From the NCBI GenBank assembly GCA_026168455.1, contig CM047428.1:1988887-2052886 (forward strand): a stretch of DNA of 64,000 bases, given 5' to 3'. The translations under genes were made by a program, and so were the position numbers. Of the stretch, positions 16,701 to 29,300 are shown piece by piece (position 1 is the stretch's first letter; each line of letters starts with the position of its first letter). This stretch comes from Theocolax elegans (Eukaryota > Arthropoda > Insecta > Hymenoptera > Cerocephalidae). A model generated the notes under the pieces. The model was not told where the DNA came from. It ran no database searches and worked only from the letters and a program-made list of their open reading frames with translations.

Positions 16701-17340
16701 GATTACTCAGTCAATTTTTGAACGATTTACCTGAGATTTACAGGATAACTTCGTCATAATGCAATTAGATAATGGTCTTATTTTCAGATATATAGCACAG
16801 AAACAGTTTAAGTTATGGCATTATTTTGAATTCCTTAGAAACAATTATGGAGCATTATCTTGAAATGTGTATTAATCCTACATAAAAACTTTATACGGAT
16901 GAAATGTTTGTCATAAAATAACAAAACTTTTTACTATTTAATTGTACACTTCACGTGTGCAGAATAATATTTTTAAAGATAAATAGAGAAAAACGGTCAA
17001 AATAACGAAAAAAGTACAAACAATCACGTTTTTCAAAATATAAAATTGAATATATTGCAGTGCGTGTGAATTGTGACATGATTCGAAGGCGAAGATGATA
17101 AGCACATAATTTAAAGTCATGTTTTTATCATTATCTCTTATGGTGTATATTATATTTTGTAGTATTAGGCCAAAAATCCCGAGCATTGAGAAAATTAATA
17201 AAAGCTGAATTGTCGAGTCAGTATATGTAATCTATATGATCATAATAATTTGAAATCTAACGAATCAGAGATTTTAATACTATACGTAAACATTTAATGT
17301 CTAAAATGTAAAATCTTAGGTTTTACATATAAATAACTTG
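13746..17340. other. Region without a supported gene
   Basis: AT-rich, with (TA)n and (GT)n tracts near 13780 and 14710-14750 and an AAT/TAA trinucleotide tract at about 14990-15055. A minus-strand ORF at 16938-17186 has three hydrophobic runs but no recognisable family; it could be a decayed membrane-protein exon or chance. No conserved domain was found on either strand. Confidence 0.5.
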
Positions 17341-20300
17341 TTATAGTTTGTAAATTTTATTTATAGCATTGAGGGTAGATACCTGCAATTTGATTATCAC
17401 ATATCGTGCATATATTTAAAATTATAATTTTTTCAAAAATTAAATATTTAACTTAGTGGCTAAATTACTTTTTATTCTCAAACTTACGTACTTCTTCGAT
17501 CAGCATGTCCGGTGCCCACTGGCATATGAGCAGTTGTATGAAACATAATATTATTATCGGTATGAAATTGAATTTGTCACGATCCGACTGAAATGTAAAA
17601 CCTATTATCATTGTCATAAAATATAAATATACGTATATGTGTAAAAATAAATAATTATTTAATTTTACGACACTCACGCGAATAAGTTTTAAGCCAGCTA
17701 GGGATATGTTATAACCTGTACCCAAAAATTGTATGAAAAATAACGTCCTCGTTAATTTGTCGATTCTCGTGCACAAGCTGGGAGATGTTTGCGGAAAATG
17801 TAAAAGCAATATTATAAAATGACATTTTAAGGTGGTTCTTGCCTTATATATATATAGACGTTTTTAAAAGTAATTATTTTCTTTTTAGTTTTATCAACAT
17901 TATACTTAGCAAATAGAGGTACAAATGGAAAAATCAAGAGTTTAAGTATAAGAGTAATAATTTTTTTTATGAATGAATTAGTGTCATTTATATTAATTTA
18001 AAAAAAAATTAATTCTTTTGTTTATAAAAAAATATTAAAAATGACCATTTTTGAGTCCGACATCTTCATACTCGAATTTTTTAAATTGTATGATTATAAG
18101 TCTGGGTGTTAATTGTCCAACATTTTTCTGTAATATTTTTTCATTTTTCATTTGTTCTATTTATTAGTAATTTTTTAAGTGTTGTTGGATTTTTTATACA
18201 TATGGGAATGAGTATTAGATTTTACTGCACTATCGACAAAAAGACATTGTCAATTGTAATTTAGTAGATAGAGCGTTTTTATTATCAAATGAACGATTTC
18301 ATACAAAAAATTTCAAAATTGTTCAAAAACATACTTATCGATAATGACTATATTTTTGACAAATCGATAATCTGCAATATTTATTAATTGTATAATTCTG
18401 CATTTTTACATTGTTGTGTGTTCTCGTATTTTAATTGTATGCTTTAATAAAATAGCCTGAAAATGTTGGCCAATGAAACATTTGCAAGGAAGCTTTTTGA
18501 TGGCTTTTTTCCTTCTCCTCTGCCAGATCGACAAACTCTTTTTACAAAATAATTAACGGGTTGGACCCAAATTACAGGAATCTGCACATTCCAACTCAGA
18601 AATTATTAATTAATTAAAAATCTGAAAATATTCTCACGAATTCTTAACACATAAGAAAGGGGTTGAAGTTATGATTTTTTTAAAGAAAAAATCATTTAAA
18701 ATAATATTTGAGTAAACAATTTTTGGTCAGTAATTATTAGTCAAGAAAGGCACAATACCCTCAACCCCAACATCGTAATCAAAATTATGGATTTAAAATC
18801 CGGAAACATTTAGATATTTTATTTAAAACATGCCTAAGGGCATGGCGTTCAGGATTTTTTAAAAAATTTATTCTTTTATTTATAAAAAAAGTAAAAGATG
18901 ACCATTTTCTGTGAAATTGGGTCATTAGTGATATAATAATTCAATTTCGAAAATCAAAATTTCGTATTGAAATTTGGTGTGCGTATGAGTTTTTGACGTC
19001 GCTGCTTACGAATTTACTATAAAAATTGAAAAAATCGGTAATATGTTTGCAATATAATTTGGTACATTAGATTTTGTAATAATTACGAATTTAACGTGAA
19101 AATAGAAATATTGAAATGACTCATTTCAATTTTAACCACGGATGCGTAATCAACGGGCTTAAAAATACTTGTGGATAGATATATTTGTTAACAAAAACAA
19201 TTACTGAAAGAAGTGATGTTAACGTGAACGAACTGTGTACCCTTTTATTTGTTCTTGAAAACACTTACTTTAAAAGTTTCTGATGAAATTTGGCGCATTC
19301 GAGTATGTGAAGATAAAGTTTTGAGTCATCGAACAATCCCGTACAACAAGATTTGTCAGTAACGATCATCAGTCGATTTTGAAGTGTCTTGAAGTACCCA
19401 GAATTCATGACTATAAGAAGCGGCGCCGCTGTCTCGAGACCGGCCAACGCGAGTGTCGTGCAAGCGATAACAAAAAATTGCAAAATGAAAATCGACTCGA
19501 AGCCTGGTGATTCGTGGACCCCATCGACGAACCACCTGATTTCCCCCGGGTAAGGATATAAGAAAAATAAGTGAAGAAATGAAAAAGTGTACAATCGATT
19601 TGAAATTTTATATACGATACCAAATGATGATATAATAGGATGGAGTCCGATTTTCCGAATGCTTATTTAAATGTTGGATTTAAATGTAATTTATGTTAAA
19701 ATAAGAAAAATTACAATGATTAGCGCTTACGAATGTAATAAATTCTCCTAATAAAAAACACAATAATTATAGAAAATTATTTCTATATTGGAATGTGAAA
19801 TATAGAAGAAGAGAATTTATTACTTTCGAAACAATTCAAATTCTACATGTTTCTTTTTTATAAGAATAAAACGTGCAAATTTAATTTTTTCAATTCGATA
19901 CTATCGCGTAAAAATAATTAAGATCTTAATAAGATCTTTTCAAGAAAATTCTTAATTAGGAAACAAATTCGGACTTTTCTAAGATATTCCAAGACGAAAA
20001 TTACAAACTGTACGAAGAACAATTTAAGACGTTTTCGAAAGGTTTTGTAAGATCTTTATATAAGATCTTTTCAAGACAATTTCGTAATTTTAAATTAAGA
20101 TCAATTTGAGACATTTTTAAGGATGCTGCGTCCACTTCGTACTCTTAAAAATGTTTTAAAAAGATCTGTTCAAGACGTTAGATTTCCAATATTGTACAAA
20201 TATTATTACCACAATTGATCTACAATTTTTTTTAATTAACACGACTAACCAATCTGTTTTCAAAATAATATATTTTTATTTTTCATTCAAGTTATATACA

Positions 20301-23300
20301 TGGCTTTTATATAATAATATATAAATTAATTCTAAAATAACGAATTTGATATAAATAACAGAAAAGTGAGTTACTAATTAATAATTAACAGGGATTACAT
20401 GTTATTAGTAAATATAAATAATATAATTATTATTATTTTATAAAATATTTTAAACTTAACCTAAATATATTTTATTTTTAATTGTTTTTTATTTATTTTT
20501 ATTTATTTATTTATTTATTTATGAAAATTAACGGGCTTAAAGCCCTTATACAAGTATAAACACAATAATAAGTAGGTAGGCGCACGCAAATACATCGTGA
20601 TTTATAATATAAAATAAAATAAAAATAAGAATTATTAACTCAATAAATGATATGCAAGTAATAACATTCCATTAATAAAAAGTGTATAGAAAAGACCTTA
20701 TAGAACTCGAGATTCGACATTCTCTAATCTAGAATGCTTTGAATACTACCAATTGTCAGATGGTAAATAGATCAGATGGTGTTGTTATATTTATAAATCG
20801 AAATTTTAATGAAAATACTAATATCATCGAAATTGGTAAATTAAACATATTACATTCTAGTATAATGATAGATAAAGATTATAAGATTGAAATATCAGCA
20901 CTATATAGGTCACATGATCTACCAAAAACTGAATTTGTAATGAACTTAAATACATTTTTAAAAATCACCGACGCGGTGGCGGAGTGGCGGAGACGCACCT
21001 CGGCCGATCACGAAAGTTAAGCAGCACTGAGTGCGGTTCGTACTTGGATGGGTGACACCATTCTTGTGCGGCTTTCGGGATCGGTTAGGTGTTTTTCCAC
21101 ACTTCACAACGTGAGCGGGAGGTGTGAAACATTCGGTTTCGGTTTCAAGGCCTACGCAATGTGACTTTGACACCCAAAAAGAATGTTTCGAATACACCGG
21201 CCATCTCGGGTGAGGTTTTCCCTGCTTCGCAGGTTTCCCTCATCCACGGGCATAACTCCGGGCGAATGCGAGATGGTGGGGTTTTTAAGGGAGGGATAAA
21301 AGCACCCACACATAGGTGGTAGGTGGACACCGTTAAAGTCCCCAGGGGGATAAACGGTAGGAAGTGCCAGGAAAAAGAGAGCACAAAATCAAAAAGAATA
21401 AAAGAATACATTTTTAAAAATCAACAAAAATTTGAAAAATCACTTAGTAATAGGAAATTTTAATATTGATCTATTAGAACTAAATATTATTAATCAAGAA
21501 TTTTTAAATAACTTCCTAGAAAAGGAATACATTCCCTGTTTTCAGGATGTTACAAGACCGGCTATAGATAATTGTAAAGGAACTTGCACCGACAATATTT
21601 TTTTTAAAACAGATTTTATACACTATAAATCATTTAAAATAACTAATCCGTTTACTGATCACTATCCTCTATTTGTAAGCATAGAAAAAAGTAAATTACA
21701 GGAAAATGATAATACCAAAAATAACTATATTAGTTATAAGAAATTACAAACAGAGGCAAGTAAGATAAATTGGAGAACATTGTTTATGCAAGATCCTAAT
21801 ATGAATATAGACTTAAAAATAAATAATATAAAAACATGCATTGAAAGATCAAAAATGAACAATTGTTATAACACAAAGCATTCAAAAACAAAACCAAGAA
21901 AATCTTGGATAACTAAAGGAATCATGATATCATGCAAAAGAAAAGAACATGTATATAACATATGGAAATTAGACAAAAATAATACTGTATTAAAAACTGA
22001 ATATAAGACATATGAAAAAATATTAAATAAAGTAATAATAGACGCTAAAATTAAATTTGAAAAAAAAATTAATTGAAAAAAATTGTAATGACCCAAGAAA
22101 TTTATGGAAAATTATAAATACCAAATTAGGTAAAAAACAAACAGCAGAAAGTACTATAAATTATGTTTATGATGAATCCAATAATAGGATCTCTGATCCT
22201 GAAAAAATAGCAAATAATATGAACATTTACTTCTGTGAGATAGAAGAAAAACTAAGTGAAAAAATTATCGAGCCTAATATTAGAAAAATTAAACTACCTA
22301 ATAACAATATGAAAACGATCTTTATTAACCCAACATCGAGTGAAGAAATTACAAATATAGTATTGAATATGAAAGAAAAAATGGGTGGTGTAGACAAAAT
22401 CAATACTAAAGTATTAAAAACAATTATAAATTTTATTAAAGAACCTTTAGCTAATACTTTTAACTTATGCATCAAACACTCAGTGTGGCCCGATGCACTT
22501 AAAAAAGCAGAAGTGGTTCCTATTTTTAAAGCAAATGATAGACACAGGGCTATTAACTATAGGCCAATCTCACTAATATCTAATATAGCAAAAATCTTTC
22601 AAAAAAATTTTAAAAAATAATTTACAGTAGATTATATAATTTCATAAATAAAAATAAAATAATTGCTGAACAACAATATGGCTTTATGAAAAATAAAGAA
22701 ACTACAGACGCATTAAATTATATTAACAGTTCTATATGTAACAGTCTAGACAAAAGTAAGCCAATTATCATTTCATATTTAGACTTGGCAAAAGCTTTTG
22801 ATACTGTTAATCATAAAATTTTACTAGAAAAATTATACTGTTATGGAATTAGAGGTAATGCATATAAGTTAATTAGAAATTACCTTTTTATGAGAAAACA
22901 AAGAGTTAGAATAAATAATATATACAGTGATTACAAAGAAATAAAAACAGGAGTCCCACAAGGAACCATATTAGGACCACTCTTATTTTTACTACATATA
23001 TAAATGACATTATGACTAGTGGATCAAATGATAATATGTTATCATTTGCTGATGATATGGCTATAATAGCAAAAGGAACTTCGTATATTGAAGCACAAGA
23101 AAGGATAAACAATCATTTAAAAGAAGTCGCCCTTTGGCTTGAATTAAATAAACTATCATTGAATGTTGATAAAACGGTATATATAACCTTCGGAAACTAC
23201 TGTGATAGTGTTCCATATAAATTAGACATAAAAATTAAAGAAAAAAATATTAAAAGAGTCGAAAGTTGAAGATACCTAGGAATACTTTTTGATTATAATA

Positions 23301-26300
23301 TATAATTAATAAAACTAAATACTAATTTTTATTTTTTATAAGTTATCAAAAATTATGCAGACAAAAACATTAATGCTAATATATAATGCTTTTTAACAGC
23401 ATAATTAATTATGGAATAATTGCATGGGGAGGAGCGTATAAAAATAGTTTAATTTACTACAACTTTACAGAATAAATTATTAAAAATAATCAATAAAAAC
23501 AGATATATACGCATAACTATCCTCTGAATCTGGAACAAATTTTCGCATTGGAATCAATATGTTATCATTATAACACTTAACGATATGTACACAAAATCAA
23601 ATAGTAAAACTAGGAACAAAAGTATAATAATACCAAAAATTAACAAATCAATAAGTAATAAAAACAATTATATAGTAGCATTAGATTATTTAATAATTTA
23701 ACTCATGATCTCAAAAATTTGTCAAAACCAAGAAAATCTTGGATAACTAAAGGAATCATGATATCATGCAAAAGAAAAGAACATGTATATAACATATGGA
23801 AATTAGACAAAAATAATACTGTATTAAAAACTGAATATAAGACATATGAAAAAATATTAAATAAAGTAATTATAGACGCTAAAATTAAATTGAAAAAAAC
23901 TAGGGATTTGGGCGCGCTACGCGCGCCGATGTTTTGTTTTTCACTTGATTTTCGAGCTTTTTAATGTTCAAGATCGAGATTCTCTAATCTAGAATGCTTT
24001 GAATACTACCAATTGTCAGATGGTAAATAGATCAGATGGTGTTGTTATATTTATAAATCGAAATTTAAATGAAATACTAATACATCGAAATTGGTAAATT
24101 AAACATATTACATTCTAGTATAATGATAGATAAAGATTATAAGATTGAAATATCAGCATTATATAGGTCACATGATCTACCAAAAACTGAATTTGTAATG
24201 TGAACTTAAATACATTTTTAAAAATCAACAAAAATTTGAAAAATCACTTAGTAATAGGAATTTTAATATTGATCTATTAGAACTAAATATTATTAATCAA
24301 GAATTTTTAAATAACTTCCTAGAAAAGGAATACATTCCCTGTTTTCAGGATGGTACAAGACCGGCTATAGATAATTGTAAAGGAACTTGCACCGACAATA
24401 TTTTTTTTAAAACAGATTTTATACACTATAAATCATTTAAAATAACTAATCCGTTTACTGATCACTATCCTCTATTTGTAAGCATAGAAAAAAGTAAATT
24501 ACAGGAAAATGATAATACCAAAAATAACTATATTAGTTATAAGAAATTACAAAGAGGCAAGTAAGATAAATTGGAGAACATTGTTTATGCAAGATCCTAA
24601 TATGAATATAGACTTAATAATAAATAATATAAAAACATGCATTGAAAGATCAAAAATGAACAATTGTTATAACACAAAGCATTCAAAAACAAAACCAAGA
24701 AAATCTTGGATAACTAAAGGAATCATGATATCATGCAAAGAAAAGAACATGTATATAACATATGGAAATTAGACAAAAATAATACTGTATTAAAACTGAA
24801 TATAAGACATATGAAAAAATATTAAATAAAGTAATAATAGACGCTAAAATTAAATTTGAAAAAAAATTAATTGAAAAAAATTGTAATGACCCAAGAAATT
24901 TATGGAAAATTATAAATACCAAATTAGGTAAAAAACAAACAGCAGAAAGTACTATAAATTATGTTTATGATGAATCCAATAATAGGATCTCTGATCCTGA
25001 AAAAATAGCAAATAATATGAACATTTACTTCTGTGAGATAGAAGAAAAACTAAGTGAAAAAATTATCGAGCCTAATATTAGAAAAATTAAACTACCTAAT
25101 AACAATATGAAAACGATCTTTATTAACCCAACATCGAGTGAAGAAATTACAAATATAGTATTGAATATGAAAGAAAAAATGGGTGGTGTAGACAAAATCA
25201 ATACTAAAGTATTAAAAACAATTATAAATTTTATTAAAGAACCTTTAGCTAATACTTTTAACTTATGCATCAAACACTCAGTGTGGCCCGATGCACTTAA
25301 AAAAGCAGAAGTGGTTCCTATTTTTAAAGCAAATGATAGACACAGGGCTATTAACTATAGGCCAATCTCACTAATATCTAATATAGCAAAAATCTTTCAA
25401 AAAATTTTAAAAAATAATTTACAGTAGATTATATAATTTCATAAATAAAAATAAAATAATTGCTGAACAACAATATGGCTTTATGAAAAATAAAGAAACT
25501 ACAGACGCATTAAATTATATTAACAGTTCTATATGTAACAGTCTAGACAAAAGTAAGCCAATTATCATTTCATATTTAGACTTGGCAAAAGCTTTTGATA
25601 CTGTTAATCATAAAATTTTACTAGAAAAATTATACTGTTATGGAATTAGAGGTAATGCATATAAGTTAATTAGAAATTACCTTTTTATGAGAAAACAAAG
25701 AGTTAGAATAAATAATATATACAGTGATTACAAAGAAATAAAAACAGGAGTCCCACAAGGAACCATATTAGGACCACTCTTATTTTTACTACATATATAA
25801 ATGACATTATGACTAGTGGATCAAATGATAATATGTTATCATTTGCTGATGATATGGCTATAATAGCAAAAGGAACTTCGTATATTGAAGCACAAGAAAG
25901 GATAAACAATCATTTAAAAGAAGTCGCCCTTTGGCTTGAATTAAATAAACTATCATTGAATGTTGATAAAACGGTATATATAACCTTCGGAAACTACTGT
26001 GATAGTGTTCCATATAAATTAGACATAAAAATTAAAGAAAAAAATATTAAAAGAGTCGAAAGTTGAAGATACCTAGGAATACTTTTTGATTATAATATAT
26101 AATTAATAAAACTAAATACTTAATTTTTATTTTTTATAAGTTATCAAAAATTATGCAGACAAAAACATTAATGCTAATATATAATGCATTTTTTAACAGC
26201 ATAATTAATTATGGAATAATTGCATGGGGAGGAGCGTATAAAAATAGTTTAATATTACTACAAACTTTACAGAATAAATTATTAAAAATAATCAATAAAA

Positions 26301-29300
26301 ACAGATATATAACGCATAACTATCCTCTGAATCTGGAACAAATTTTCGCATTGGAATCAATATGTTATCATTATAAAACACTTAACGATATGTACACAAA
26401 ATCAAATAGTAAAACTAGGAACAAAAGTATAATAATACCAAAAATTAACAAATCAATAAGTAATAAAAACAATTATATAGTAGCAATTAGATTATTTAAT
26501 AATTTAACTCATGATCTCAAAAATTTGTCAATAAATAAAAAGACTTTAAAAAGAAAAATTAAAACGTGGATAAAAGATAATGTATGAATTATGTAGGATA
26601 AAAATATCAATTATGCTTATTTATGTACCTAGGTTCATATATCTTGTAGAGCAAGCAAGAATATAATGAGTTGTAAAATATAATATATATATATATATGC
26701 ATTAATGCGTATATATGTGTATTTTCTTTTTGTTATAATACTGTTACTTATGGCACACTGCGGTGTTGCATTGTCTGTTATTGGAATATTAAATAAAATA
26801 ATATGTATTAGATTTAAGAATAAATTAGTTATAGGCTGCAGAAATGCAGCTGATCATTAACTAATTAGTTTAAGTTAGTATATAAGTGGAACCCTAGCCT
26901 ATGTACAGGTAATTTATTTATCTCTATAGGGTTTGCAGATGTAATAAATCTGTAATTATTAATGGGTTAAATAAAGAAATAAAGAAATAAATAAAGATTC
27001 GAGATCTTCGATTCGAGCGCTTACTCAATTTTATAATAGGAAAATCCGGTAATATATATTGATTAGTGCTAATAGCATCTATTAAATGTATTTACAATAA
27101 ATAATATTAAAGTAATAATAATAATATTAAGTAATAATAATAGTATATTGTATTAAAAAAATATGTTAAAAAGACCATTAAAAAGTTACAAACGAACGCA
27201 AAAGTGGCGTATAAGGAAAAAATTTAAACAGGCGGAAGTAATTAATACAGACGACTGTAATCCTGAAAATGCTACAGCAAGTAATTGTAATTATAAATTT
27301 TGAATTAGTTTTAGTTTTAGGTTTCATAAAATGTATGAATGTAAAATTAAAAAAAAATCATGAATACTTTAATTTTTAATTATATTAACCTTTAAACTTC
27401 CGATAACCAACAAAATTACGATAACGAAAATTTACCGTCGAACACTTACGATTATGGTCCAAGCTGTGTTGAATTTGGTAAATATGTATTAAATACACTG
27501 CTATAATTTTATTATCTAGTACTAACTAATAATAAGCTTTAAATTTAACCTTGTTTCAGTAAAATGACTCATATAACTCATTAAATTACAGAAGAAATAC
27601 CCTTAACAGATCAATGTACAAATTCTACTGCAGTGTACCGATATTTACGAAGAATTTTCAACTCGCGAAGACACAACTACGGAGGATAGTTTAAGCAAAG
27701 TAGATGAATCTGACTGTGATAGTAAAGAGGAGACTGAATTATTTAATAATAATATGCAGCGAGAACATGAAAATGAAAATGAAGATCTTCAAAATAATAA
27801 TTCGGGAATAATCGAAAACAGCTATGTTCATGAACCATTATATCCAGGCGCTCCGATCACAGGTTTAGAAAGTGTTACGTCAGTTTTGAATTTAACTCTT
27901 GTCTTCGCAGTGACGGGAGCTTTACTTTTAAAAATTCTACGTATTCTTCATATCCATTGCATTAAGCCTAATAAATGCTTGATAACATTGTATAAATTTA
28001 AAAATTTTTTTAAAAATTTAAAAACCCCTTAATTAAACATTTTTTTTGTTCTGAATGTTTTAGTAGACAACAGTCATATTCTAAAAACTGTTCGAAATGC
28101 GAAGCAAAAAATTGTATTACATATATATTCGAAATCTCCATAGCTGCATAACTTAAAACTCTGTTTAAAAGAATTTTATTTTATGAAAATGTAGTTACCC
28201 ACAAATTTAACCGTAAAAAATTTTCAGATGAAAATTTGGAGGATATTTACGATGGGTCTGTTTATAAAAATTTGGCTGCATCAGGATATTTTTCTTCAAA
28301 ACACCATATATCTTTTACGTGGAATACTGATGGGTTTCCAATTTTTAAATCAGCAAAATACTCTATTTGGCCAATTTATTTAGTTATTAATGAATTACCT
28401 TATGATATGAGATACAGGCAAGAAAATATAATACTAGCTGTTTTATGGTTTGGTAAACAGAAACCCCATCCAAATCTATTTTTAAGTACTTTGCGAAGTT
28501 CTTTTAACATGTTTATAGATGTATAAAAATATTAAATCCTAAACAAGAAATTATTAAAGTAAAAGGAATAATGATTTGTGGAACATGTGATCTCCAAGCT
28601 AAATCATTATTTTTTAATGTGAAATCATATAATGGTTATTTTGGATGCCAAAACTGTAAAATTGAAGGAAAAATGGAAGACAGTGTTTTAGTTTATCCTT
28701 TTCAAGAAAATTTACAATTAAAAACAACGGCAGAAACTGTACAATTTGGCAAAGAAGTGTACGAGTTAAAAAAAAACCCGTATATGGTGTAAAAGGACGC
28801 TGTGTTCTTAATGAAATAGCTTATGATTATATGACTACCACGGGGATGGTGTTATGAATTGCGTATACGTAAACGTATTAACAAAAATTATGTCGTTATG
28901 GTTTAAATCAGAATATAGTACTTTTAAATTTTCTTTGAGGGCCTTTTTACCAGATATTAATAAAATGTTACTTTCAATTAGACCAATAGAACGCACAGTT
29001 CGTTTACCGAGATCTTTTGATGATCTTGAACATTGGAAAGCTTCCGAACTTAAACTATTTTTACTCGTATACAGTTTAAGTATATTACAAAACTTTATGT
29101 ATAATAATTATTTTGAACATCACATTCTCTTAGTTTATGCTATAAATACCTTAAACATGACAAGTATTTCTAACGAAATGATTGAGAATGCATCGAATGC
29201 CTTAATCGAATATGTAAAACGATTTCAAATATTATACGGTTTGCGACATATGACTTGCAATGTACACTTACTTCTACATTTATCAGAAAACGTAAGACGC

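Larger units (their letters stand above)
20719..23721 (+). mobile_element. Non-LTR retrotransposon (Jockey/CR1-like), copy 1, defective
   Basis: 5'-truncated and broken by frameshifts. The endonuclease part has GNFNIDLLELN, TDNIFF and DHYPLF motifs (about 20739-20967 and 21424-21700), interrupted by a SINE. The reverse transcriptase has AFDTVNH, GVPQGTILGPLLF and FADDMAI (about 22690-23270). A C-terminal region follows to about 23720 with many small deletions. An in-frame TGA after VES (about 23266) and a frameshift after FLLHI (about 23000) are shared with copy 2. EN-RT proteins of this type make DNA copies by target-primed reverse transcription; this copy cannot make a full protein. Confidence 0.85.

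Noticed and set aside
16938..17186. Continuation of the odorant receptor
   Set aside because: It is hydrophobic but lacks the conserved receptor C-terminal pattern, and no in-phase splice from 17492 or 17488 gives a family-like sequence.
21000..21060. A genuine 5S rRNA gene
   Set aside because: Only the internal promoter part of 5S is present, fused to a body and tail with target-site duplications; it is a SINE.
20739..26587. Endogenous viral polymerase
   Set aside because: AFDTVNH, GVPQGTILGPLLF and FADD with an upstream endonuclease identify a non-LTR retrotransposon.
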